A stretch of DNA of 64,000 bases, taken from NCBI RefSeq assembly GCF_021462225.1, contig NC_061795.1:3859001-3923000 (forward strand), read 5' to 3'. Below the pieces are notes generated by a model, which was not told the DNA's origin, made no database searches, and was given only the letters and a program-made list of their open reading frames with translations. Below, one piece after another: positions 10,705-23,312 of the stretch; position 1 is the stretch's first letter, and each line of letters begins with the position of its first letter. Position numbers and translations under genes: made by a program. Source of the stretch: Girardinichthys multiradiatus (Eukaryota > Chordata > Actinopteri > Cyprinodontiformes > Goodeidae).

Positions 10705-12853
10705 TAGGCCCGAGCAGGAAAACTGCAAGGGCCTATTGTAATCGCTCGAATTCTTATTCTTTATTCTTTTTTCCGGGGACTTTTGGCGGGGCAATATGGG
10801 GACTTTGCCATGCCCCAAAACTCACCAAATTTTACCCAAAATTGTCCCCCGCGTGAAATTTTCGTTCTTTAATGTCGTCGTCAGTGGGCGTGGCCAAACC
10901 ACTTAGCCACGCCCCCAAACGTGAGATAGGCCGAACTGTAAAGCGTAGAGATATGAAATTTGGCACAATGCTAGAGCACCTCAAAACAAGAAAAAAAGTA
11001 TCTTGGGGGTATGCCCTAAAATGCACAGGAAGTTGACCATTTCAGGTCAAAGGCCGATTTTTGCCCGTTTTTCACTTTTACTCACCTCGAACTTTAACGA
11101 ACTCCTCCTAGGGATTTTCAGCTATCGGGTTCATATTTGGTCTACATGCAGTTAAGGGATGGGGGATTAAAAGTTATCAAAATCGTGAGTTTTTGGCCAT
11201 GTTTAGGGGGCGTGGCCGGGGCACGAACTTGGCGTTCGCGCCGAAAGTGAAAAATTGCAATAACTTTCCCAAACAAATTCCAAATCACACCAAAGTTGGC
11301 AGCAAGGAGGACCTTCGGGTTCCCGATAATCCTATGGGGTCATATGCTGACATCATCAAAGCCACGCTCCCTCAGAACAGGAAGTAACTTTTTTCACTTG
11401 GAAAGTTGCCTCTCTGACCCTCTTGACCCAATAAACTTGAAAGTGAGTCAGAAGATAGATAACTAGTGGGTCTAACTTCGTTTGAGGCACAGTGTCTTTT
11501 CATAAAAGGGCGTGGGCGTGGCGGCGCCGCGAATTCAGACGTCATGCCATGGCCATACGTTTGCCTCTAATTTCCACATAGATCATCTGATCTGCATCAC
11601 ATTCAATGTAATTGATCCTTGTCCAGTCCCCCACAAAGATCTGATGACATATTCGGTGGGCGTGGCCTAATTCGTCCACAGCGCCCCCTAGAATATTTCA
11701 AAAAATCAGCCCCAAGCCATGCTTTGACTGAGGATTGTGAAATTCGGTACACATATGTCACTTCTTAGGACCTACAAAAACGTCTCTTGGAGCATTGGTC
11801 CAAACCCCACAGAAAGTCGGCCATTTTGGATCGAAGTTGCCATTTTGACCCTGTTTTGGCCGTTTCTAACCCGCATATCTGAGCGAACTCCTACAGCTTT
11901 TGACTTAGAGACTTGAAAATCACTCAGTATACTCTTAAGGGATTGGGGATCAAAAGTTATCAAAAGCTTTTTGATACATGAAAGCGTGTGGGCGTGGCCA
12001 CGCCTCAAAATATGACTTCTTGCCATAAAACACTACATTGATATAGCTCCTACAAGGAAAGTCACAGACAAATGAAACCTTCTGGGATTTATCTGCCTCT
12101 AGGCCTCAACAATATTCACTGATCAGATGCTGACATCATCGAAACCCCGCCCCTTGACAACAGAAAGTGTCCCGTTTTCCTTTACAGAATCAGTGTTTGA
12201 TGTTCTTCACCTAATCAATGTGAAACTGTCCCAAGTAACAGATAACATGATGGTCTTAGACAGTCGCCAGTACTTACTGCTTTAGCTGGAGAGTGTGACT
12301 ATGATGGCGTGCCGTATTATGATGTCACGCCACGGCCATACGTTTGCCTCTAAATTACACATGCATGGTCCGATTCACTCCAAACTGAATGTTCTTGATC
12401 TTTGTCAGCCCCCAAACTGCTCTATTGGATTACATTTAAATTTGGATCAATAGCACCCCCTAGGACACTTCAAGGGCTATATCTCCGTCATACATCATCG
12501 GATCCACTTGAAAAGTAGTATACATGATCATGAGTTAATGATGGACATTTTGACACAGTCAATTGATGATGTCGTTTTAGCCCCACCCACAAACAAACAA
12601 GTGAGTGCAGCTTCCATCTGGATGTCAGATGTACTCGAAATTATGAATGCTTTTTGCCAGACTGAAACTCTGCATGACCGAAGATAATATGACATGTTGC
12701 TCAAAGTGCCACCTACTGGCGACGTGTTTAAGTGACGCGGTGTCATTGTATGTGGCGTGTAGGAGGCGATGCCAGGCTCCTGCGGTCACTCAACAGCCCG
12801 AGTTGCGCTGAGGGGTGCGAGGGCCTTCAAAGCTGCTTGCAGGTTTCTAGTTG
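10705..12853 (+). repeat. Interspersed repeat family, copy D, full length
   Basis: It starts ttaggcccgagcagg and ends gcttgcaggtttctag, matching copy C at both ends. It is about 250 bp shorter because it has only one of the two small 3' units. It contains gggcgtggcc sites and a doubled gggcgtgggcgtggcg at about 11509. The high similarity to C suggests recent amplification. Confidence 0.88.
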
Positions 12854-13109
12854 TTTTTGATTTTTTTCTGGAGGATAGACCACATTTCCAAATTTGAATC
12901 TCTCATCTTTTTACCTTGTAAACATTTGTAGACAAAAGCAAAATAATCAAATTCAGTCTCTACAATCAGATAAGTGAGTTTGCAGAAGACTCATTCTGGA
13001 TAAAATCAATTGACAAACCTGTCAGGAGAAAGAATTGAATGTAATAATTTTCTAAACTGCCTTAAGATGTCCACAAGCAGAGTTTGGACCTCAATCCTTT
13101 GATCTTAAG
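12854..13109. other. Intergenic spacer, nothing recognised
   Basis: AT-rich sequence between copy D and the next repeat. I see no long ORF, RNA or repeat signature. Confidence 0.5.
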
Positions 13110-13490
13110 TGGTTAACATAATCCATTCATCAATCCATCCATCCATTTATCCATCCATCCATCCCGTTTATCTTTTTGGGGTCACGAGGGTCTACTGGTG
13201 CCTATCTCCAGCAGTCATGGGGCGAGAGGCAGGGCACACCCTGGACAGGTCGCCAGTCCACTGCAGGGCAACAGAGAGACAGGACAAACAAACAACCATG
13301 CACACACACACACACACACCTAAGGAGAATTTAGAGAGACAAATTAACCTAACAGTCATGTGTGTGGACTGTGAGAGGAAGCTGGAGTACTCGGAAAGAA
13401 CCCACGCATGCACGGGGAGAACATACAAACTCCATGTAGAAAGACCCCAGGCTGAAATTGTACCCAGGATCTTCTTGCTGCAAGGGCTAA
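13110..13490 (+). repeat. Teleost interspersed repeat with (ATCC)n head
   Basis: It begins with an (ATCC)n run (about 13126-13163). The blocks of the 5860-6175 repeat follow: gtgcctatctccagcag, ccctggacaggtcgccag, an (AC)n run at about 13300-13318, tttagagagac, aattaacctaacag and caaactccatgtagaaag. ORFs on both strands through this stretch come from the repeat. Confidence 0.8.
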
Positions 13491-14644
13491 CATAATACAA
13501 AGCAAAAATGTAATGCCAACCAAATCCCGCACACTGCACTTTGCACTACTAAACACTTATGAACACACAAATGTTTCTTTTATTACCATCTGGTAAGCTC
13601 GTTTCACATATATATAGCACAAATGTAGGGAAAAAGTTTTTAGTAAAAACTTTATTGGAATTACAGATACAGTCAGCAAGTACAGGGAATTGATATCTTG
13701 GATGTCAAAACATCAGCAAATAATTAAATGAAGAACATGAGGAAGAAAGGGAGAAGACGATGTCAAGACATGAGGGTGAAGATGCCGAAAATGTTGGGAG
13801 GATAATGTGACACAAATGAAACATGTAAACTGAGTAAAAGTATTAAAAAATTAGGAAGAAAATTATACATTTTATAATTTGGTACTTGCAGTTATTCACC
13901 TTATATTAAAAATGCGTACTATCTCACTTTCAGCGGCCCCAAACAGAAAACAGATAGCATGAAATGACACCGTGCCTATCTGAGATAATGCAGGGATGAG
14001 AGGTGAGATCCCATTCCAACTCCGCTTAGTTTAGCTTAGCTTAACATCGCAGGCTGACCGGCTTGTGAACTAAGCTGTGCCACTCCCAAAACCCCAGAAC
14101 ATATTTCAAAGGTTGCGCATTGTTGATTAACCAACTGGTCACATAAAGATTTTAGTTATACTTCTATGCTTAAAACATCTCGAAGGTTTCTGCGACAAAT
14201 TCAGAAAAGTATAAAAATGCTAAGTGTCCACGCTCGCCTCCTCTGTTTACGACTATTGGTGGTGCAATGCATTGTGGGATATGATGCTGGCCCAAGTCCG
14301 CAGAAGGATGGATCCTCAATAAAATGGATAAAATAAGAATATCTATGGGTTCTTTTAGAGTACTTCGTTTGATGCGTACTTAGGGTTGGAACAGTGCTTG
14401 AGCCACTGCCGATGAATTGTCAAAAGCACGCGAAAACACACCTACAGACAACTATGCATGTTTTGAACCACATTACCCATAAGTCCTCGAGGGCAGTCTG
14501 ACTTTCATTCCATATATTCAGACTTTCATTCCATATATTTAAGGTTCATTCAATATATTCAGACTTTCATTCCATATATCCAAGGTTCATTCCATATATT
14601 CAGATTTTTAAATATAAATATAAATAATTGAACGGCATGCCATA

Positions 14645-14846
<202 letters not shown>

Positions 14847-16391
14847 TTTTGTTGTCCGATAAGCTAACCCCTCCCTCCTACTTCCCTATGTCTAAAGGGA
14901 CTGATCAAACCAGCTCTCCATCCAACGGGTCCGGACTTCCCCAAACCTGAAAGGTCTTACTAAGCAGGTTTACTGAAGGTTCTGTTTAAGCTGGTGTCGG
15001 GAAATGACTCGCCTAGCCTCTGACAACCTTCATCCAAAAGTCTGGCCCTTCTTCAACTGGTGGTCTGGACGACTGAGTAGCCTCTCGCAGTCATCCACAC
15101 CCTCGACAGTCACTTTTGTTCACGGCTGCTCATTCCCTAATTTACAACTGGCTCTTGGTATATGGGCTAGGTTAATTTTAGTGGCTCTGCACGAGCCCCA
15201 AGGGTGCTGTTTTAACAAAATTGGCTAAGGCAACCTATAAAAACCTCCTAAAATATCTTGGAACCAGGCAACAAGACTTTTTACCACCATCAAAAAATAA
15301 GGTAACTCAATAATCGAATGTCCATGATTTAACTAGAATTTTATATGCTTTCTTTAATTAGTAATGCTTTTGCAGGGGTTAGTAACAGCTTAAATTCAGC
15401 AAAACAAAATAATTTCAATAATAGAAATGAATCAATCAACTCAACCTGTCTTTCCCTGATGCTGAAACTAGTGGGTTTGAAGAGGCTTTGAAGACGGAAG
15501 CTCATCCATGCATCTGATGGAGAAGATTCTTCTGGTAACAACAAGTGGTTTCTTGAAGGGAATACGACTTAATCTTCAGTTTTCTTCCTCTAAGTGGCAG
15601 GCACTGATGCTCCAGACTTCGATGGTTAAACAAGATCTTTGTTGTCATATGTCTCCAAAGACAGTATTTTCCAGAGGCTGAAGAGTTGAAGGAAACCCGG
15701 AGACATAAATGAGGTTGATTCAGGACTTCCAGAAGCCTGAAACTTAAAGCAATCAGCTGTTCACCGATCAAGTTCACTTCTGTTGTCTGGATAAAAAGGC
15801 TTTAGATTAAATCAGATTCTTAATCTTGAGGCACACTCGTTTCTGGGCACACGGGTTGATCCTCTTTTTAATGCAGTCGATCAGTTGGGCTGTGTCTCTG
15901 TTCCTTTTCAATCTAAGCTTATTTTCTTCGTCCGATCTTGTTCGCTGGTCTTCTGCGTGGAAACAACCCCGTTCCCTCCTTCAGCATTGTTTTTATGGTG
16001 CTTGATGGTTTCACCAGTCAGCCCCTTATTAGGCTTCTCAGTTATTGCGCAACCTATTCAGCTCAGCTTCTTGGTTATTGCTCAATACTTTAGTCATGGT
16101 CATCATGACCTACTGATTCTGTTTCTCAGCCTTGGAGATGCTGATAATAGCCACGCTGGTCTGTAGTCGCATCCTCCCTTCCTCCCGTCGCTGTCAGCAT
16201 GCAGCTGGCTCTTGTCACTCCCAGTCATCCTACAGTTCTTTCCCTAATCTGCTCAGTTTTAAACTTTACACAGTATTACACATTCCATTCTTCAGCTTTC
16301 AGCATTTACTTTAAAACACAGTTGCAAAACCATCACTTCATTCTATTTATTCATGCCTCACAAATGATTAATGTTATATTTCTTTCATATA
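14847..16391. other. Intergenic stretch, no gene recognised
   Basis: Moderately pyrimidine-rich sequence, for example around 15900-16300. The ORFs are short (93 codons or fewer) on both strands and show no protein family. It may contain an old retroelement, but I cannot support one. Confidence 0.5.
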
Positions 16392-16393
16392 CA

Positions 16394-17988
16394 GGTCCTT
16401 CTCAAAAAATTTGCATATTGTGATAAAGTTCATTATTTTCCATAATGTCATGATAAAAATTTAACATTCATATATTTTAGATTCATTGCACACTAACTGA
16501 AATATTTCAGGTCTTTTATTGTCTTAATACGGATGATTTTGGCATACAGCTCATTAAAACCCAAAATTCCTATCTCACAAAATTAGCATATTTCATCCGA
16601 CTAATAAAAGAAAAGTGTTTTTAATACAAAAAACGTCAACCTTCAAAAAATCATGTACAGTTATGCACTCAATACTTGGTCGGGAATCTTTTGGCCAAAA
16701 TGACTGCTTCAATGCAGCGTGGCATGGAGGCAATCAGCCTCTGCTGAGGTCTTATGGAGGCCCAGGATGCTTCGATATTGGCCTTTAGCTCATCCAGAGT
16801 GTTGGGTCTTGAGTCTCTCAACGTTCTCTTCACAATATCCCACAGATTCTCTATGGGGTTCAGGTCAGGAGAGTTGGCAGGCCAATTGAGCACAGTGATA
16901 CCATGGTCAGTAAACCATTTACCAGTGGTTTTGGCACTGTGAGCAGGTGCCAGGTCGTGCTGAAAAATGAAATCTTCATCTCCATAAAGCTTTTCAGCAG
17001 ATGGAAGTGCTCCAAAATCTCCTGATATCTAGCTGCATTGACCCTGCCCTTGATAAAACACAGTGGACCAACACGAGCAGCTGACACGGCACCCCAGACC
17101 ATCACTGACTGTGGGTACTTGACACTGGACTTCTGGCATTTTGGCATTTCCTTCTCCCCAGTCTTCCTCCAGACTCTGGCACCTTGATTTCCAAATGACA
17201 TGCAGAATTTGCTTTCATCCGAAAAAAGTACTTTGGACCACTGAGCAACAGTCCAGTGCTGCTTCTCTGTAGCCCAGGTCAGGCGCTTCTGCCGCTGTTT
17301 CTGGTTCAAAAGTGGCTTGACCTGGGGAATGAGGCACCTGTAGCCCATTTCCTGCACACGCCTGTGCACGGTGGCTCTGGATGTTTCTACTCCAGACTCA
17401 GTCCACTGCTTCCGCAGGTCCCCCAAGGTCTGGAATCGGCCCTTCTCCACAATCTTCCTCAGGGTCCGGTCACCTCTTCTCGTTGTGCAGCGTTTTCTGC
17501 CACACTTTTTCCTTCCCACAGACTTCCCACTGAGGTGCCTTGATACAGCTCTCTGGGAACAGCCTATTTGTTCAGAAATTTCTTTCTGTGTCTTACCCTC
17601 TTGCTTGAGGGTGCCAATAGTGGCCTTCTGGACAGCAGTCAGGTCGGCAGTCTTACCCATGATTGGGGTTTTGAGTGATGAACCAGGCTGGGAGTTTTAA
17701 AGGCCTCAGGAATCTTTTGCAGGTGTTTAGAGTTAACTCGTTGATTCAGATGATTAGGTTCATAGCTCGTTTAGAGACCCTTTTAATGATATGCTAATTT
17801 TGTGAGATAGGAATTTTGGGTTTTCATGAGCTGTATGCCAAAATCATCCATATTAAGACAATAACAGACCTGAAATATTTCAGTTAGTGTGCAATGAATC
17901 TAAAATATATGAATGTAAAATTTTCATCATGACATTATGGAAAATAATTAACTTTATCACAATATGCTAATATTTTGAGAAGGACCTG
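16394..17988 (-). mobile_element. Complete Tc1-like transposon, 1595 bp
   Basis: Both ends read caggtccttctcaaaa as inverted repeats of about 200 bp and are flanked by TA duplications (16392-16393 and 17989-17990). The transposase lies on the - strand inside. A sister copy of the same family is at 54956-56552 and is nearly identical apart from small indels, so the family moved recently. Long inverted repeats and TA target sites are diagnostic of Tc1/mariner. Confidence 0.96.
16669..17660 (-). pseudogene. Tc1-like transposase, one frameshift
   Basis: It starts with the N-terminal paired-type DNA-binding region (MGKTADLTAVQKATIG, then a second helix-turn-helix near GRKRCTTRRGD). The catalytic core follows: the first Asp in VLFSDESKF and the block NQGARVWRK. 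The frame breaks near 17000, just before the second Asp (HDLAPAHS in the sister copy). It resumes in another frame at NWPANSPDLNPIENLWD, which contains the catalytic Glu, and ends AKRFPTKY. Compared with the copy at 55233-56224, about 7 bp are missing near 17006, and a further small deletion lies near 16740. It is therefore a broken DD34E transposase. Confidence 0.93.
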
Positions 17989-18055
17989 TATAGCTGATTG
18001 AGAATGTCAAACCTTAATGTTTTTTATTCTAATTCTCATTTCTTACCCACATTTC

Positions 18056-18211
18056 TGACTGACTGACTGACTGACTGACTGACTGACTGATATTTATTGT
18101 AACTTTTATGGAATTAACTGTGAGCAGTTACTAAATGTTGCATGGATTACATGGAAAGATCTCACCTTATTTTGACAATATATACATCTATCTATCTATC
18201 TATCTATCTAT
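18056..18211. repeat. (GACT)n and (CTAT)n microsatellites
   Basis: (GACT)n occupies about 18056-18090 and (CTAT)n about 18186-18211, a short distance downstream of the Tc1-like element. Confidence 0.93.
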
Positions 18212-19379
18212 ATGTGTGTATACATATTTATCATCACCTTCATTATTATTGTACTAAAAAACAAAAGTTGTGTGATAAAATTTGTAATCAACAATGCCAT
18301 CTCTACTCCAACCAGGAAGTGTAACAGGAGAAGAATAAGTGCTGGTAAACTGGCAAAAGGTTGTACAAAATGTTAACAGTAGGGTGAATCTGTAAAAACA
18401 ACTATTTCCACATGTGAGAATTTTTCAACTGTTGAACAATTCTGCAAAATTAAAAGTTTGATTTTTGTATCCTTCCACAAAACAGATTAATTTAATTTCA
18501 AATATTATTTAATGTATTTAAAATTTTAATACCAGCTTTTTTCAAAAACCGGCACTCTGTCTTTGTCTTTCGGCATCTTGAGCTCATTTGGCTTCCCTAC
18601 TTTAACATTATAGAGTTTTGTTGTTCAACCAAGCTGTCTTTTCTTGTTGTATTTTGCGTGAAAATTTGTCATAAAAACAATTCTTCATTGTTTTACAGTA
18701 ACACAGAACATGACTTTTTATAGGCTATTGTAATTCTAGGTTGTTTTGAAGTAAACTCTTAGCTTTCTTACTTTGTACCGCTTTATAATAATGCCCTGTC
18801 ATCACAGAGCAAACCGACTGCTGTGGAAAAGCTGAAGGCGTCATTCCTTTCAATAACTTCTAGGCATACATATATACTTGAAACATATAGCAAGCACTTG
18901 CTGTCAGAGCCGTCATTTGCAGACAAAAACCTGTTGTCTCCTTCTTCCCACAAGTGTGACCTGGAATACCCATAGACATGGCTAATACAGGACACACAAC
19001 AGTGGAAGATTTCAAGGTGTGTGGAAATAAAGCTGCTTTGATCAGCTAGGTTATCCAGGGTGAGCTATTTTAGCAACCATTAATTCTCAAGGCTAACAGA
19101 AATCTCAAGACCTCTGCAAGGTTTCTGTTTGTGTCTAAATTAGGTTGAAGCTTGGCCTTCTAAGGAAGTTAACATTTTTTCTATTCGATATCACAGATTC
19201 CAAGTAAAATGCTTAGCTTAAAACAAGCTGGAATGTGTTGGAAAAGGACCTTGCTAGCTAACATAAGGATGTTAACATGGCTATTAAATGAAGGATATTA
19301 TGCCTAAGTGTCACATTGTGGTTTTGGGGTGGACCGAAGCTTGGCAGCAGCATTGTGAAGTAATCTTGACCTTTATTCA
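18212..19379. other. Intergenic, nothing recognised
   Basis: No recognisable gene. An open stretch at about 18793-18957 has an acceptor-like cag before it, but no donor or family match. Confidence 0.5.
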
Positions 19380-20289
19380 AACGTAACAAAAACACTGCAG
19401 GTACTGATCAGAGTCGAGATCCAAAACTTACAGAAGACACTACGGGAACACATGGCATGGACGAGTACATAGAGTAGAACAAGGAACCAGCAAAGGACAA
19501 CGACACAAAACCAACTAATATAATGAGGGAGAACAAAGGCAGGTAATCAAAGGAACTAAGAACAGGTGAGACAAGGAGGCAGGAAGGCAGAGGGAGCAGG
19601 TGAACCTAATAAAACTAAAGCATGAGGAAAGGGACTAAAGACAAGACAGTAAGCAGACCTAAATGAAACTATAAACCAAGATAAAAATAAAGCATAAGAA
19701 TCAAGGATAAACATGAACTGAAGGAAACTGAGAAACTGGAAGGAACACAAGAACCTAAGCACTTAGTAAAACAGAAACCATAAGGAAACCCTGACTTCAA
19801 AAGTAAACAAACCTAAACCAACACCAATTGAACAAAACTAAGAATGAAGCAGAGGAAACGAGGACTAGAATAAAAGTAAACAATAACTAAAGCTAACCTA
19901 TAAAAGGAGAGGCTGGAGAACAAAAATGAACTAGACGAACAAAGCTAAGAAGAACTGGAGAATAAAGGGAACTTAAACCGAGTAATAACTAAAAGGGGAA
20001 AACAAATGGCAAGAGGAGTAACAGAAAAGAAACTAATGAATAAGAGAGTTCAAGGGACCAGAGAACTATGATAAATAATAATCATAATAAGGAAACCATT
20101 CTAAGAAAATAAACAGGAAAGCAACGCCAAGGGAACTAGGAGCGAGGAGAGCACACTGGGAGGCTGAAGATAACCAAAACAGAAAACCACAACTAACATG
20201 AATACAAAAACACAAATAAGAAACATCTAGCTAAAGGTAAACGAAAACACAAAACCAAAAACAAAGTCCAAAAAGTCCAAACCCTGACA
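19380..20289. repeat. Purine-rich, strand-asymmetric repeat of about 900 bp
   Basis: The + strand is strongly A/G-rich and T-poor over 900 bp, with loosely iterated words such as ggaactaa, aaaccaaa and caaaactaa, ending ccaaaccctgacac. It is not simple sequence. A T-rich stretch at 26220-26600 looks similar in reverse orientation. I take it as an old interspersed element of unknown class. Confidence 0.55.
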
Positions 20290-21019
20290 CTATGATGTTA
20301 GCGTTTTACCTGGTCTGCTAAAAACAACAATGGTATTGTTTTCTCCCCTTCAGTTTCCCTTTTTTCCTGTTAAGTGACATTTTAATTGAATATTTTCAGC
20401 TCAGCAGTCTTTCATTTGCATGTCATTTTATATTAATCCAAGCCCACTGTATGGAAACCGCAGTTGTATCAAAAAGTTAAACACAGACAGATGCTTGGAT
20501 GAAAAGGCACTTATAATTAGTAATACTTTAGTTTTCAGTGGCGTTGATGTTTGACTCAATGACTTCAAAGTACTAAGATCATGTTGTGGTAAAACAGGCC
20601 CAAATCATCACCCATCCTCCGCCCTGCTTAATAGTTGACATAAAGTACTTGCTTTTGTGTTAGCCAAAAATGCATCTGTGCTTTATTTTCAAACATCTCT
20701 ACTTTAAGCTTATCTGTTCGCAGGATATTTTTCCAGATGTCACGTGGTTCATTCAGACTGAACTATGTAAACTCATGCTGCTGTATTCCTTTTTTGAGAG
20801 AAGTCAATATATTTCAAGAAAAGAATTTTATGTTCATTCAGTCTTGTAATTATATTTCAATGAACCTTACCATTTAACATGCTATCAGAGTTCAATCTGA
20901 GATGGAGCTCTTGCACAGGCAGATCTTGGGGTAAATTGGCAGAAGATGTGCAGTAGTATGCTTAAGTTATTTCATTAAATAACTTTCGGTCTGTTGTGCA
21001 TTGTCCTGTGAATACCAGC

Positions 21020-21670
21020 CCAATATCGCGGTGGTATTAGAACAGTAGATGAAAGAGTAATTCGAGTGCTGGCATACCTTTAAACAGCTCGCCCTGTCCA
21101 TATATGAGAATAAACAAGCACAACTGCACATCATTGATGCACCGTGTGATGGCTTAAACACCAGCTGTCACTGCTTAATAATGAAATGATAGAACTCATC
21201 AGAGGTCTGACATCAGATGTCACTGCTTATATATATATATATAATATATATATAAATATGAGAATAATATATTATCTATTATATTATTATAATACAATAA
21301 AATTGTATGCTGGAGTTTACAATTTTCGAGTCAGTTAAGGAGAAGTTAAGAAGTACAATAGTATTTCCCTTGCTTGTAATGATAAATTCTGCTATGTAAG
21401 CAAATACTCTGATGTTCTGACTTAATCTGGTTTCTATCGCATAAGTAATTTTTTGGGACTTACGGTTACAGTTAATCCTACTGTCCAATCCAAATTTCAC
21501 TGCACATCTGTATCCAGATGCTGTGTTTTGTGAAAGAACACAATTTAAAACCTAATTTAACTTTACAGTTAATTGCAGTATCTGATCTAAGATTTTTATG
21601 CATATATCTATTGAGAAACTTTACTGGCTTATTTTGTTTTATTAATAAACAGGACTTATTACCACATTTA
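21020..21670 (+). mobile_element. Fragment of retroelement leader region
   Basis: It is collinear with 27893-28415. Shared words include accagctgtcact, acatcagatg, gcacatctgtatccag and gctgtgttttgtg. The downstream copy follows directly after an LTR and primer binding site, so this is the leader of a second, diverged copy whose LTR is not evident here. A (TA)n run interrupts it at about 21227-21257. Confidence 0.65.
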
Positions 21671-22470
21671 ACTCCTAGTTTAATCTAATATTACCTTGCG
21701 GAAGGTGTAGCAATCTTTTTTTTGTTGTTAATTTTAAAGCATAACCCACCCTGCTGTAAAGGGCGTGAAGCAAAATGCTAAATTGCTAAATGCCCTTAAA
21801 GAAAGGTGAAGCATAGTCTCTAAATCACTACTATTTTCTTAAAGAAAGGTGAAATATGTATATGTTGCATATGTGTTTTTCCAAATTTTCCATTTTTTGC
21901 TTGAGTTTATTTATTTTCTTTGTGGAATCTGCCATGTAGTTTCAAGTGAGGTTAGATTTAGATAAACTTAGAATCTGGTATAGACCAGATCATTTAATCT
22001 CCTGATAAGTAAAGTCCTGCAGTTTTTTGTAATGACTGTAGCTTTCAGATGAGATCTGGAGTGACAGTCCATCCTGTTTGTTGGATGAAGAGGGCTGGAT
22101 AGAAGCTCGCCAAATTTTTCTCATTTCCAAAAAAAGGTTAATTCTGCCCTCTAGTGGTAGGCTAAATGAACAGATTACAATGACTGCCTCATACAAGATG
22201 CCCTCTCTTACAGTTTAAAGCGGCATTCAGTTTTACCCACTTGAATTAATGAATTATGTATTGTCACTGCAAAATTTTTACAATGAAATTATACATGCTT
22301 CAGCTGATAAAAAATTAAAATTACAAATAAATGCAAATAAACAAACAAGACCATTAATAACAAATAAAAAGTAATGATAAATCAGTGTCAGAGGAATTAA
22401 AGCAAAAATAATTTAAAGAACAACATCAAACTTACTAAAGTTACATTCTACATTCTTCTCTGGATACACA

Positions 22471-22755
22471 ATGGATTTCTGGCAACAGTGGAAGATTGTG
22501 TGCTTGACTACAATGTCGCTTGAGGACGCAGAAGACGTTTATATATTTGGATTTTTGATAACAGGATTTCTGCTTTTTGGAGCCGGCGGTTACCTGACTT
22601 ATCGAGTGAGTAGCAAAATGTGGGCAGCTGTTCAAAGCATCCCAAAGCTGCCTGCGACTGAATTGTTAAGAGAGCTAAGCCGCAAGCTGGATACGGTTCT
22701 TGAACAGAATCGTAGCCTGGAAGCGGCTTTTGGACTCAGAGGTGAAAGGATTTAA
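22471..22755 (+). CDS. Small putative single-pass membrane protein, 94 aa
   Basis: The ORF runs from ATG (A at -3) to a stop after ...FGLRGERI. Residues about 24-45 are a convincing transmembrane helix (IFGFLITGFLLFGAGGYL), after a short N-terminal part and before a basic/polar stretch and an amphipathic helical C-terminal half (ELLRELSRKLDTVLEQNRS). The codon composition is richer in GC than the flanks. I do not recognise the family. It could be a domesticated fragment, an accessory ORF of a retroelement (a leader-like repeat ends 800 bp upstream), or a chance ORF. Confidence 0.35.
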   Translation: MDFWQQWKIVCLTTMSLEDAEDVYIFGFLITGFLLFGAGGYLTYRVSSKMWAAVQSIPKLPATELLRELSRKLDTVLEQNRSLEAAFGLRGERI

Positions 22756-23312
22756 TCATGGAGAAGGTTGTTCACTCCAGAACTGTGGGAAAGTCCCAGA
22801 AATTTGGATATTTGGATTCGCAATTGAGAGATAACAGTAAAAACTCTTAAAGTGGTTGGAAATCCACACAACTGCTTGAACCAGAACGCTTATTGTTTTC
22901 CTATATCTGGTGCCCCAACGTGGCCTTGGCAACTTCTGCTAAGTGGCTATCAACAAAATATCTCCTGAATGTTATGTAAACATGGCGCTCTTTCCCAGCA
23001 CCCCCAAACAGCTGTGACCCAGATAAGACTTTGCAGCTGATTGAGAAAACTTCCATCTCTCTCCTCAAGGACAATGGCGCTCTATCTGTGTTGACAGTCT
23101 AATTCTTGCAAACACACTCACAATTATATATTCACACCCCCTGGATTCCACCGCACTCTTGCAAAATCTTTTCTTCTTGTGTATTGCTTAGCCCTGCACC
23201 TAATTGCATGATTTCATTACTTCTTCATAGATTTTTTGTTTTATCAGAAGGATTACCAGCGAAAACCAAACATTATTAGTAATAGAAAATTTGAACTTTA
23301 GCTGATCTTACA
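22756..23312. other. Intergenic, nothing recognised
   Basis: No gene. A primer-binding-site-like word (tggtgccccaacgtgg, 22908-22923) was considered and not accepted. Confidence 0.45.

Larger units (their letters stand above)
10019..14632. mobile_element. Possible composite element bounded by AT-rich inverted repeats
   Basis: The reverse complement of about 10021-10115 (containing gactttcattccatatattc and ggttcattcaatatattc) matches about 14465-14632. The match extends into flanking sequence (accacattaccaataa against accacattacccataag). The right arm has extra tandem copies of the 20-25-bp unit. This fits the terminal inverted repeats of one DNA element of about 4.6 kb into which repeat D (10705-12853) and the 13.1-kb repeat later inserted. 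No transposase is visible between the arms. Two independent insertions of a short repeat in opposite orientation are the alternative. Confidence 0.45.

Noticed and set aside
13109..13556. ORFs of 115-128 codons on both strands.
   Set aside because: They lie in a dispersed non-coding fish repeat with microsatellite runs.
18793..18957. An open stretch after an acceptor-like cag, possibly an exon.
   Set aside because: No donor with matching phase, no partner exon and no recognisable protein.
22908..22923. A primer-binding-site-like word, tggtgccccaacgtgg.
   Set aside because: No LTR end (CA) or LTR precedes it and no retroelement genes follow.
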